From Pseudomonadota bacterium (GTDB taxonomy: Bacteria; Pseudomonadota; Alphaproteobacteria; Micropepsales; Micropepsaceae), in NCBI GenBank assembly GCA_018241025.1, contig JAFEEQ010000010.1, positions 1-35,382 on the forward strand: DNA of 35,382 bases. The letters run 5' to 3'. The translations under genes were made by a program, and so were the position numbers. Of the stretch, positions 25,401 through 32,535 are shown one piece after another. The notes beneath the pieces were generated by a model. It searched no databases and was not told the DNA's origin. It saw only the letters and a program-made list of their open reading frames with translations. The number at the start of each line of letters is the position of its first letter. Position 1 is the first letter of the stretch.

Positions 25401-28400
25401 ACGGTCTGTTTGTCCAATCGACTGCGGAAGCCTACGGGTTATTCGGCGGCGCGGTCTTCACCAACCTCTATTCGGACATCTACGTCGTCGGCAGCCAGGC
25501 GAACCACAATGCCAGCGATGGCCTGCACATCGAAGGCAGCGCCTACGGCCCGACCTACATGATCCAGACGATCGAGGTCGGTAACACCCAGGCCAACAAC
25601 AATTCCGGCAACGGCTTCTTCGCGTCGGACTATGCCGGTGGCTTCTACAGCCTGAATATCCAATACCTGACGCTGGCGAATTCGACCTTCAACGGCAACG
25701 GTATCGACGGTGCAAGCCTGATCTCGAGCCAGGTCTACGGTCCGCTCAGCTTCGGTCTTGCGCTTCAGGAAGTCACGATCGCGAACAGCGACTTCAGCCA
25801 CAACCTCCACGACGGCCTCTATGCCAGCCTGACCGCGTCGGACTTCCAGGGCCGTGCAGAGCAGTACTTCACGATCCAGAACTCGCATTTCGACTACAAC
25901 AGCGTGAACGGCGCCGAGTTCGACAGCTATGTCGGCCCAGGCGTCTACTATGCCGGCTACAATTGCGGCCTGGTGCAGGGCACGACCGGCGGCTGCGCGA
26001 TCGGTCGTGAGAACATCCAGATCGTCGGTTCGGAGTTCAACTTCAACGGCGTCAACGGCATCTATGTGGACGCAACGGCTTACAGCTATGGCGCGCTCTA
26101 TGCCGCCAGCGGACGTCCGCTCTACCAGCCGACCCTGCTGATTGCCTATACCGACGCCAGCCACAACGGCAATGACGGTCTGCGGATCGACAACACCGCG
26201 ACCGGCGACAGCTACCTCTATTCCTACTTCGTCGGCCTCGGCTCGACCTTCGACTCCAACGGCAATCACGGCATCGAGATCAACACGACCGCCGATTCCG
26301 GTTCGGTCGCCATCCAGAAGACGATCCTCTACGGTGTGCCGGGCTACATGCTGTCGAGCGCCAGCTACAACGGCGGCGACGGTCTCAACGTCACCACGAC
26401 GGCGACCGGCGGCACGGTGCAGCAGCTCGTCGGTATTTACGGCAGCTACCTCTATTACAATGGCGATGCCGGCGCGAAGATCTCCGGTCATGCCTACGAG
26501 CCGGTCGCGGCCGGCACGCCCGGCTATGTCGCCGATCCGACGCTCTCGGTCATCGGCCAGTACGTCAAAGCCATCGGCAACGTGTTCTACGGCAACGGCC
26601 TCGGCGCGACGCCCGGTTCGTATGAAGGCGGCCTCATCATGGGCTCCTTCGCCTACGGCTTTGACTCTGTCGCGCAGCAATACGCGACGGTCCAGAACAA
26701 CGCATTCATCTACAACTATCTCGGCCTCGCCCAGGGCGGCTTCGCCTTCCAGGGCGGCGCGGTCAACCAGTCGCTGGATTCCGAGTACAACATCTTCGCG
26801 CTGAACAATGTCGGCGAGTTCCAGCTGGCGCATGCCGAATATCTCGGCTTCGTCACGCAAAGCCTGTACGACAACTACAACGTTATCGAGTTGAACGGCC
26901 TTGGCCTGGGTGTCGTGGCCGACGCCTATAGTGGCGCAAACGTCACCCAGAACCTGAACATCTACAACGACGCGATCTCGAACAACCTCCAGGGCGGCAT
27001 GGTGCTCAACACCTATGCCGGCGGTTATGCCTTCGGTTACAGCCTCTACTACTCGCACGTCACACAGAACCTGATCGCCGCCTACGATCACCTCAATTAC
27101 AATGGCGGCAACGGCATCACGATTTCCGACGTCGCCTTCTATGGCGGCGCCGAAAACCTGTTCCGCTACTTCTTCGACGTGCAGGCGGCCGGCAATACCA
27201 ATGACGGCCTTTACGACGGTGCGACGATCACGTCCTTCCGGGGCAACGACTTCGGCTTCAGCACCAACATCACCTCGAGTCTCTATGCGGTTAGCAGCGA
27301 CTTCAGCGGCAATGGCGCGTCGGGCCTCGAACTTCGGTCCTACAACTACGGCCCGACCTACCTGCCGGCGTTCTTTGGCGGCTACTCGTACCTGATCCAG
27401 CACAACTTCATCATCGGGACGACTGCCGACGACAACACGCTGGACGGCCTCACTGTCCTGCAGAACGCCAGCGGCGTTTACGGGCTGAACGCGCAGTACT
27501 TCACGATCAGCGGTTCGACCTTCGACCATAACGTCGCTGCCGGTGCGCATTTCGTGTCTTCGGACTCCTACGGCCCGGGCAGCTTCGGCGATACCTTCCA
27601 GCAGATCACGATCACGGGCAGCGATTTCTCGGGCAACACGGGCGACGGCATCACGCTCGAAGCCTTCGCCAGTGGCCGCCAGGGGCGTGCGGAACAGCAC
27701 ACCACGATTTCCGGCAGCACGATGAACTACAACGGCGGCGACGGCCTTCACATCTATGCGTCGGCGACCGATGGCGTCTACATTGCCGGCCATCCCTGCG
27801 ATACGGCCCAGGGATTGCCCGGTGGCTGCTCCTTCGTCCGCCAGGACACGACGGTCACGTCCTCCGACATCAGCTACAACGCCGGAAACGGCGTGTTCTC
27901 GGGTGCCTACGCCAACAACTACGGCGCGATCTACGGGGCCTCGGGCCGTCCGCACAGCCCGACGCTCGAGCTCTACGGCGTGACGGTGGACCACAACACC
28001 CTGCGCGGTATGAACATCAGCGACCACGTCAGCGGCAGCAGCTATCTCTACCAGTATGTCGCCGCGATCGACTCGAACTTCGACCACAACGGGTCGGACG
28101 GTATCTATGCCGCCACCTATGTCGGCGGCGGCTCGGTCGCGCTGCAGCGTCACCTGCTCTATAGCTATCACTATGTTGCCAGCGCCGCTTACAACGCCAG
28201 CAACGGCTTCAAGAGCACGATTGAAGCTCTGGGCGGCAGCTATGCCCGCGACGTCAATATCGTCGAGGGCGTCGACCTCAGCAACGACGGCAGCTTCGGC
28301 TTCGACGGTGCCGTCGCCTATGCCGATGGGTCGTCGACCGGTCTGCAGATCAATGCGCTCTACTTCAACACCATCAATCACAACGGCGACGGTGTCGGCT

Positions 28401-28606
28401 TCTACTCCATCGGCCCGGGCGCGCAGCAGATCTCGTATGTCGGCATCAACGAGATCGCCTACAACGCCTTTGTCGGCGCCTATGGCGAGGCCAACTTCGG
28501 TGCCTTCCAGTACATCGGCATCTACACCTTCGGGAACAACGTGCACGACAACGGCACGGACTACCTGTTCAATGCCTTTGGTGGTTCGACGCAGATCCTC
28601 AACTGA
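22427..28606 (+). CDS. Giant inverse autotransporter (type Ve-like) with beta-helix passenger
   Basis: The 2059-residue protein has a Sec signal peptide (cleavage after residue 40, AALA). An intimin/invasin-like outer-membrane barrel follows at the N-terminus (about 55-290), with SLLYVRLGIG, IGNIGLGYR and VGGYAGVDF. A charged helical linker (about 295-320) leads to a passenger running to the end (about 340-2059). The passenger is a right-handed parallel beta-helix of dozens of repeats with signatures such as HNGSDGIY, YNGGDGL and NNSGNGFF, rich in Asn, Gly and Tyr. It should be threaded through its own barrel and displayed as a long fibre, as adhesin or matrix protein. No lyase catalytic site is recognised. 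The passenger contains a long internal duplication. The ATG at 22427 is preferred, with GGGGCGG upstream; an ATG at 22439 is possible. A strong terminator follows. Confidence 0.85.
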   Translation: MGSNMRSGNKQVQGRKPVRSALLIGTSALAIVLGSQAALADDAAPATAPADPAKWAPFVSVGGKAGPNVSGGEVTGFDPVWQDLNSLLYVRLGIGAPTNRSAIGNIGLGYRTKIDPEWIVGGYAGVDFTQSHGRSYSQGSLGFEAMSADWDVRLNGYLSFDSKPNDVLGSYSLFIHDTRIAILKEQEFAYSGFEGEVGYRVFNTDNFDIRVFGGAYSFTRDSTKATLGGVGFNLGPGTIAGPMGRAEFELHDLDLFGPQSRLTFTAEVSDDDVHGSTAYVGVALRVPLNVDNSDPAPLDDLDRRMVDDVRRRDGVMIESGYTKPEPVIIYNGTITSEPTNTLYYVDNSTGAGSYADPTTFADATGRGPKNQFVVLTDREGNVNATGVTVQHGETVAGPGVFKVKGVDSGTVFTHDFAPHSGPVTVSTADGITLDSDTRLFGFDIDSTAPNAIYGHNVTDVVIGDVNIDGGGVGTNGIYIHQDSGTSGSIDIVNTNITGVTGTGIGVIVDNSLGTTATQNISLTNVTVDAGTYGVLVDTTVSGGSNETVNLGIHDSTLTGGFADLSTTATVSAGSVLSNNVTIDPTYLTGGYYGFVSHAYADGGTLNQTIDLSQVYVSGATYSGVYITGIAANGGTVNQTVTMDIVDVVGSNIPVGIVATATGAGSQVEQTVTANNLSVSDGYFGGITFVNYADHGGSSHQYATLFDVSAINTRYGDGLDVIDEAFDGGTAIQRLDIYGLTATGNYYDGVNLRSDSGIPPLYVGPGASAVAAQYISIADSNISDNGYNGVTALAVGLHESIARQDVTIVGSSLDYNDGYGFFGLAAAGDSGGAEQHVYLVGDDISYNGFGGASINAIGYSLGSVQQTVYMLGDYALGNGGDGIAITASAIFAGQVNQTANLYYAYSVGNVGDGLFLGTEAYGYDIGTYSVYYSHIGQQVIAAYADFSHNLRNGVEIQNYAGYGAQLNQFVYLFDVGMNHNGPSSGPIPTGAGNGLFVQSTAEAYGLFGGAVFTNLYSDIYVVGSQANHNASDGLHIEGSAYGPTYMIQTIEVGNTQANNNSGNGFFASDYAGGFYSLNIQYLTLANSTFNGNGIDGASLISSQVYGPLSFGLALQEVTIANSDFSHNLHDGLYASLTASDFQGRAEQYFTIQNSHFDYNSVNGAEFDSYVGPGVYYAGYNCGLVQGTTGGCAIGRENIQIVGSEFNFNGVNGIYVDATAYSYGALYAASGRPLYQPTLLIAYTDASHNGNDGLRIDNTATGDSYLYSYFVGLGSTFDSNGNHGIEINTTADSGSVAIQKTILYGVPGYMLSSASYNGGDGLNVTTTATGGTVQQLVGIYGSYLYYNGDAGAKISGHAYEPVAAGTPGYVADPTLSVIGQYVKAIGNVFYGNGLGATPGSYEGGLIMGSFAYGFDSVAQQYATVQNNAFIYNYLGLAQGGFAFQGGAVNQSLDSEYNIFALNNVGEFQLAHAEYLGFVTQSLYDNYNVIELNGLGLGVVADAYSGANVTQNLNIYNDAISNNLQGGMVLNTYAGGYAFGYSLYYSHVTQNLIAAYDHLNYNGGNGITISDVAFYGGAENLFRYFFDVQAAGNTNDGLYDGATITSFRGNDFGFSTNITSSLYAVSSDFSGNGASGLELRSYNYGPTYLPAFFGGYSYLIQHNFIIGTTADDNTLDGLTVLQNASGVYGLNAQYFTISGSTFDHNVAAGAHFVSSDSYGPGSFGDTFQQITITGSDFSGNTGDGITLEAFASGRQGRAEQHTTISGSTMNYNGGDGLHIYASATDGVYIAGHPCDTAQGLPGGCSFVRQDTTVTSSDISYNAGNGVFSGAYANNYGAIYGASGRPHSPTLELYGVTVDHNTLRGMNISDHVSGSSYLYQYVAAIDSNFDHNGSDGIYAATYVGGGSVALQRHLLYSYHYVASAAYNASNGFKSTIEALGGSYARDVNIVEGVDLSNDGSFGFDGAVAYADGSSTGLQINALYFNTINHNGDGVGFYSIGPGAQQISYVGINEIAYNAFVGAYGEANFGAFQYIGIYTFGNNVHDNGTDYLFNAFGGSTQILN
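25100..26480 (+). repeat. Passenger duplication, first copy
   Basis: This copy covers about residues 892-1351 of the inverse autotransporter. Landmarks also present in the second copy, in the same order, are SVYYSHIGQQVIAAY (25208), FQGRAEQYFTIQNS, the Cys-bearing insert NCGLVQGTTGGCAIGR, YGALYAASGRP (26093) and GSVAIQKTILY. The first and fourth landmarks give an identical offset of 1833 bases (611 residues) to the second copy. The limits are approximate. Confidence 0.75.
26933..28313 (+). repeat. Passenger duplication, second copy
   Basis: This copy covers about residues 1503-1962. Its landmarks are SLYYSHVTQNLIAAY (27041), RQGRAEQHTTISGS, the Cys-bearing insert PCDTAQGLPGGCSFVR, YGAIYGASGRP and GSVALQRHLLY. 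Only part of the residues are identical between copies, so the duplication is old and under selection. The two copies are separated by about 150 residues of shorter beta-helix repeats. Confidence 0.75.
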
Positions 28607-28629
28607 TCCGCGTCATCCCCGGAAACGAA

Positions 28630-28657
28630 ACGGCGGCCTCGCAAGGGCCGCCGTTTT
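28630..28657 (+). terminator. Rho-independent terminator after the giant inverse autotransporter
   Basis: ACGGCGGCC (28630-28638) pairs with GGCCGCCGT (28646-28654), followed by TTTTCGTT. Outside the GC stem the arms continue to pair (AACGAA with TTCGTT). It lies 24 bases after the stop codon and is the clearest terminator in the window, closing the autotransporter transcription unit. Confidence 0.85.
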
Positions 28658-28676
28658 CGTTACCGGTACCCCGGCG

Positions 28677-28705
28677 TTGAACCCCCCGGCCCCGGGGTCT
28701 AGTGT
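28677..28705 (+). promoter_or_regulatory. Candidate promoter of the TPR-sulfotransferase gene
   Basis: TTGAAC (28677-28682) and TAGTGT (28700-28705) are separated by 17 bases, a housekeeping sigma spacing, 26 bases before the ATG. The -10 match is poor. The preceding terminator makes a promoter here necessary. Confidence 0.35.
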
Positions 28706-28730
28706 GAAATAATCTTTTCGCGAGGACAGC

Positions 28731-30590
28731 ATGAGCGACGACAAGACCGGTACGCCAACCGGCACCGCAGCCCAGCCGATGGCCATTGGCCGCCCCGGCA
28801 TGCGCCGCCGTCCCGGCCCGCAGGGCCGTCCGATGATGCCGCAGCAGAAACGTCCCCAGGCCAATACTGCGACCGTCGATCCGGTTGTCACCGAAGGCAA
28901 GGACGCGTTCCAGCGCGGCGATTTCACCCTCGCGGAATTGCGTGCCATGCAGGCGCTGCAGCAGGTGCCCGATCACCTCGAAGCCCTGATCCTGCTTTAT
29001 CAATGCCGCAAGCGCACCCAGAAGCCGGGCCCGCAGCTCGAGGCGCTGCTCCGCGCCATCGTCGTCAAGAACCGCAACCTGTTCTGGGCCACCAGCGAAC
29101 TCGCTTTCATGCTCTTCGCCCGCGGCGAACGCGTCGAGTGCGAGGTCCACGCCCGCAACGCCATCCGTCTCGCCCCGCGCGATCCGCAGGCCCACGGCAT
29201 CATGGGCCTCGTACTCACCGAAACGAACCGGGCGCTGGCCGGCGAATACCATTTCCGCAAGGTGATCGAACTCTCCGGCGAGAACAGCCGCGTCGCCACC
29301 AACCTCGCCAACTGCCTGAAGACCCAGGGCAAGGTCGAGGAGAGCGAGCAGTGGTACGCCAAGGCGGTCGAGCTCGGCCCGAACAATCTCGGCGCCCTCA
29401 TCGGCTGGGCCCGGCTCGAAGAAGCGCGCCGCAACCTGCCCAAGGCCTGGGAGCTTCTCCAGAAGGCCGAAGCGGCGGCCCCCAACGCACCCGACATCAG
29501 CCTCACCCGCGCCGTGCTCTATGGCCGCGAGAAGAAGCCGGAACAGGCCGTCGCCGAGCTGTCGCGCAGCCAGGCCGAAGGCAAGGACCAGCCGCTCAAC
29601 GCCGTCGCGTTGTTCGAGCGCGGCCGGCTTTACGACAAGATGGATCGTTTCGACGAAGCCTGGACCGATTACACCGAGGCCAACCGCATCTGCCGCGAGG
29701 TCCAGGGCCGGGTCTATGCCGAGCAGCTCGCGAACGACCTTGCCGGCCGGCTGAAGAACTTCTTCACCCGCTCGCGCGTCTCCATCATGCCGCGCGCGCA
29801 CAAACGAGCCGATGTGCCGCAACCGATCTTCATCGTCGGCTATCCGCGCTCGGGCACCACGATGGTGGAGCAGACACTGACGGCCCTACCGCAAGTCTCG
29901 GCCGGCGACGAGCTCGTCTTCATCAACGATCTCACCCGCCTCGGCGGCCGCTGGCTCGGCAGTCCGCTGCCCTATCCCGAGGCGCTCGCCGATCTCTGGA
30001 TGGGCGACAACCTCCTCGTCCTCGACCAGTTCCGCGACTACTATCTCGACCGCGCCGAACAGCTCGGCATCTGGGAGAAGGGCGCACGCTTCTTCACCGA
30101 CAAGATGCCGCTCAACGAGACCCATCTTGGCCTCATCCATCTCATCTTCCCGGAATCGCCGATCCTCCACGTCCGCCGTCATCCGCTCGACATCCTCACC
30201 TCGAATGTCGCGAACTTCCTGACCCACGGCTTCAACCAGGCCTTCGACCCGGTGACCTGCGCCAGGCATTACGTCCTCATCGACGATCTGGTGCAGCACT
30301 ACCGCGAACAGCTCGATCTCAAATATCTCGAACTGCGTTACGAGGATCTGGTGCAGGACCAGGAGACGAACGTCCGCAAGATGCTCGATTTCTGCGGCTT
30401 CAAATTCGACTCGAAGGTGCTCTCCTTCCACGAGAACCAGCGTTACGCCCGCACGGCGTCTTACGCTCAGGTCACCGAGAAGCTCTACGACAGCTCGGTT
30501 CACCGCTACCGCCACTACCGCCAGCACCTCGGCGAAGCGGTCGCGATCCTTGAACCGGTGATCGAGCGCCTCGGCTACACGGTCGATTGA
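28731..30590 (+). CDS. TPR-repeat sulfotransferase
   Basis: The 619-residue protein has a basic Pro/Gly/Met-rich N-terminal tail (1-45), about eight TPR-like repeats (55-345) and a C-terminal sulfotransferase domain (365-600). The sulfotransferase domain has the PAPS 5'-phosphosulfate loop GYPRSGTTMVEQ (370-381) and a 3'-phosphate motif, HVRRHPLDILTSN. Such enzymes transfer sulfate from PAPS to hydroxyl groups on proteins, glycans or lipids; TPRs probably select the acceptor. There is no signal peptide, so it should act in the cytoplasm. A GAGG ribosome binding site precedes the ATG. It has its own promoter region after a terminator, but its position behind a Tyr- and Ser-rich surface protein suggests a possible acceptor. 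The acceptor is not determined by sequence. Confidence 0.88.
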   Translation: MSDDKTGTPTGTAAQPMAIGRPGMRRRPGPQGRPMMPQQKRPQANTATVDPVVTEGKDAFQRGDFTLAELRAMQALQQVPDHLEALILLYQCRKRTQKPGPQLEALLRAIVVKNRNLFWATSELAFMLFARGERVECEVHARNAIRLAPRDPQAHGIMGLVLTETNRALAGEYHFRKVIELSGENSRVATNLANCLKTQGKVEESEQWYAKAVELGPNNLGALIGWARLEEARRNLPKAWELLQKAEAAAPNAPDISLTRAVLYGREKKPEQAVAELSRSQAEGKDQPLNAVALFERGRLYDKMDRFDEAWTDYTEANRICREVQGRVYAEQLANDLAGRLKNFFTRSRVSIMPRAHKRADVPQPIFIVGYPRSGTTMVEQTLTALPQVSAGDELVFINDLTRLGGRWLGSPLPYPEALADLWMGDNLLVLDQFRDYYLDRAEQLGIWEKGARFFTDKMPLNETHLGLIHLIFPESPILHVRRHPLDILTSNVANFLTHGFNQAFDPVTCARHYVLIDDLVQHYREQLDLKYLELRYEDLVQDQETNVRKMLDFCGFKFDSKVLSFHENQRYARTASYAQVTEKLYDSSVHRYRHYRQHLGEAVAILEPVIERLGYTVD

Positions 30591-30689
30591 AGCCTGATTT
30601 TGCTCGCATTTTGGCGCATCCGGCGACGGCTTGTCGAACCGCCGCCGGTGGCGCAATCATGACCCAACAAGACACCGGAGAGGAAACCC

Positions 30690-31484
30690 ATGAGCGATCT
30701 CATCAGCGTTCAGGATGACGGCCACGTCCGCACCATCACGCTCAACCGCCCGGAGAAGAAGAACGCGCTCTCCAGCGAGCTCGCCTGGCGCATCGTCGGC
30801 GCGATCGACGACGCGGCGAAGGACGACAATGTCTGGGTGATCGCGATCACTGGCTCGGGCGATGCGTTCTGCGCAGGCCTCGATCTCACGGGCAGCGCCA
30901 ATTACTCGCCGCATACGCCGCTCAACGCCCAGCTCGACGATGTCGGCTGGGTCGGCAACTTCCTGCTCGCGATCCGCCGCCGCTGCGACAAGCCGGTGGT
31001 CGGCGGCATCAACGGCGTCGCCGTCGGTGCCGGCCTCGGTCTAGCCATGGCGACCGATGTCCGCCTCGTCGCCCACAGCGCGCGGCTGATGGCAGGCTAC
31101 ACCCGCATCGGCGGTTCGCCCGATGCCGGCCTCACCATCACCCTGCCGCAGATCATGGGCTATGAGCGCGCGATCCGCTTCATGATGGAGAACCGCACGG
31201 TGACCGGCGCCGAAGCGCTGCAATGGGGCATGGCCGGCGAAGCGGTCGAGGACAGCAAATTCGCCGCGCGCCTGCGCGAATACTGCCAGTCGCTCTGCGA
31301 CTGGTCGCCGATCACGCTGCGCCTCCTGAAGCGCGGCATGGTGAAGTCGATGGAAGGCAACGACATGGAGCAGCAGCTGCGCTACGAGCTCTCCAACATC
31401 CGCATCGCCTTCTCGAGCGAAGACGGCCGCGAAGCCCGCAAGGCCTTCCTCGAGAAACGCAAGCCGGTGTTCCAGGGGCGGTAG
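30690..31484 (+). CDS. Enoyl-CoA hydratase/isomerase-family (crotonase) protein, PaaG-like
   Basis: The 264-residue protein has the crotonase fold. Oxyanion-hole segments are FCAGLDL (60-66) and NGVAVGAGLGLAMATD (108-123). The two Glu residues that perform hydration in classical enoyl-CoA hydratase are not present at the matching places: the segment reads GLGLA rather than CELA, and GYTRIGGSPDAG carries Asp145 instead. The SPDAG arrangement is like the PaaG/isomerase branch, so isomerisation or ring-opening chemistry on an acyl-CoA is likelier than hydration. GGAGAGGAAA precedes the ATG. It stands alone, with no CoA-catabolic neighbours except the distant acyl-CoA synthetase-like gene. Confidence 0.88.
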   Translation: MSDLISVQDDGHVRTITLNRPEKKNALSSELAWRIVGAIDDAAKDDNVWVIAITGSGDAFCAGLDLTGSANYSPHTPLNAQLDDVGWVGNFLLAIRRRCDKPVVGGINGVAVGAGLGLAMATDVRLVAHSARLMAGYTRIGGSPDAGLTITLPQIMGYERAIRFMMENRTVTGAEALQWGMAGEAVEDSKFAARLREYCQSLCDWSPITLRLLKRGMVKSMEGNDMEQQLRYELSNIRIAFSSEDGREARKAFLEKRKPVFQGR

Positions 31485-31503
31485 GGCGGTTCACTCACTT
31501 TCC

Positions 31504-31662
31504 CACCGTCATCGCCGGGCTTGTCCCGGCGATCCAAGATCACCCCGGCCGGCAATCGTCGCGCTTGCGTGGCGGCGCACGTCCGGTCCAATCGTCAAGC
31601 AGCGAGATCATGGATGGCCGGAGTTGCAGCGACAGCGCCGCAACGTCCGGCCATGACGATTG
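31504..31662. repeat. REP/MITE-like palindromic intergenic element
   Basis: The left end CACCGTCATCGCCGGG and the complement of the right end, CAATCGTCATGGCCGG, share the imperfect terminal repeat CGTCAT-x-GCCGG. The left end holds a perfect hairpin, ATCGCCGGG/CCCGGCGAT (31511-31533); the right end holds a longer one, ATGGCCGGA...TCCGGCCAT (31614-31654). CGTCATCGCCGGGCTTGTCC is a familiar form of dispersed repeat in alphaproteobacterial intergenic DNA. It has no coding capacity of note. The left hairpin could also terminate the crotonase transcript. Confidence 0.75.
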
Positions 31663-31677
31663 TTATCGGTATATAAT

Positions 31678-31696
31678 TGGAAACCAAGCCTTTCCA
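31678..31696. promoter_or_regulatory. Candidate operator upstream of the azoreductase gene
   Basis: TGGAAA (31678-31683) and TTTCCA (31691-31696) form a perfect inverted repeat around 7 bases, next to an AT-rich TATATAATT stretch that could hold the -10 element. Azoreductases are often controlled by redox or quinone-sensing regulators binding such repeats; no regulator gene is nearby. Confidence 0.4.
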
Positions 31697-31767
31697 TAGT
31701 TTCTATTTCTGACCATCCACCCCCGCGCTATCTCCTTGGGCACGAAATCGCTCCCAAGGGGAAAACC

Positions 31768-32370
31768 ATGAAGCTTCTGCACATCGACTCCAGCATCTTC
31801 GGCGCCAATTCGGTCAGCCGGAAGCTCTCCGCCGACATCGTCGCCGCCGAAACCCGCCGCAACCCCGGCCTCGAAGTGACCTATCGCGACCTCGTTACCG
31901 ATCCCGTCGGCCATCTCACCGGCGAACACGTGATGGGCGCCGGCGACAGGGCCTCGGCCGAACTCGAACGCGACGTCGCCGCCGGCCAGGCCGCGCTCGC
32001 CGAGTTCCTCGCTGCCGACATCGTCGTGATCGGCGCGCCGATGTACAACTTCACGGTGCCGAGCCAGCTCAAGGCCTGGATCGACCGCATCGCCGCCCAG
32101 GGCAAGACGTTCCGCTACACCGAGAACGGTCCCGTCGGCCTCGCCGGCGGCAAGAAAGTGATCGTCGCCTCCTCGCGCGGCGGCTACTTCAACCCGCAAT
32201 CCGCCAATGCGGCGCTCGACCATCAGGAAAGCTATCTGCGCGGCTTCTTCGGCTTCCTCGGCATCGACGATGTCTCGGTCATCCGCGCCGAAGGTCTCAA
32301 CATGGGCAACGAGATCCGCACCCAGGCGATCGACGCGGCCGTGGCCGAGATCGACCGCCTCGCAGCCTGA
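31768..32370 (+). CDS. azoR: FMN-dependent NADH-azoreductase (AzoR/AcpD family)
   Basis: The 200-residue flavodoxin-fold quinone/azo reductase uses FMN and NAD(P)H to reduce quinones by two electrons, and azo dyes incidentally, protecting against thiol-reactive quinones. Family motifs are [19 protein letters not shown] (FMN phosphate loop), [17 protein letters not shown] (90s) and SSRGGYF. The frame is open upstream to 31660, but the ATG at 31768 is right: AAGGGGA lies 6 nt before it and the family starts M-K-x-L-x-I-x-S-S. It is monocistronic, with a terminator directly after. Confidence 0.93.
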   Translation: MKLLHIDSSIFGANSVSRKLSADIVAAETRRNPGLEVTYRDLVTDPVGHLTGEHVMGAGDRASAELERDVAAGQAALAEFLAADIVVIGAPMYNFTVPSQLKAWIDRIAAQGKTFRYTENGPVGLAGGKKVIVASSRGGYFNPQSANAALDHQESYLRGFFGFLGIDDVSVIRAEGLNMGNEIRTQAIDAAVAEIDRLAA

Positions 32371-32378
32371 GGCTTGAC

Positions 32379-32404
32379 GGCGGCGGCGCAAACGTGCCGC
32401 CGCC
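32379..32404 (+). terminator. Terminator hairpin after azoR
   Basis: GGCGGCGGC (32379-32387) pairs perfectly with GCCGCCGCC (32396-32404) around an 8-base loop, 8 bases after the azoR stop. The downstream sequence GCGTTGTCC has only a poor T-run, but the stem is strong. Confidence 0.6.
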
Positions 32405-32535
32405 GCGTTGTCCTGCGCAACATTGCCTGTCCGACATCGGGCGCTCCATTGCGCTGGATCAGTCAACCGGCTGTCGCATGGTGGTTATAGGGGTGGCGTT
32501 CCGGTCCGGCCCATTCCATGCGAACCTGATCCGCC

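Noticed and set aside
25439..28546. A 1035-codon open frame on the minus strand, opposite the passenger of the inverse autotransporter
   Set aside because: It mirrors the repeated, GC-biased codons of the plus-strand gene, gives a low-complexity Val/Asp/Arg/Glu product without any recognisable domain, and has no start signal. The plus-strand protein has a signal peptide and a barrel.
28607..28630. CGCGTCATCCCCGG after the giant gene as a second copy of the REP-like element
   Set aside because: Only the first dozen bases resemble the element end. No partner end or inner hairpin is present; the following hairpin is an ordinary terminator.
32449..32462. TTGC-N6-TCAG upstream of the Pat-like gene as a fourth FixK/FNR box
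   Set aside because: The last base breaks the TCAA half-site and the centre is about 80 nt from the start, unlike the 60-63 nt of the other three.
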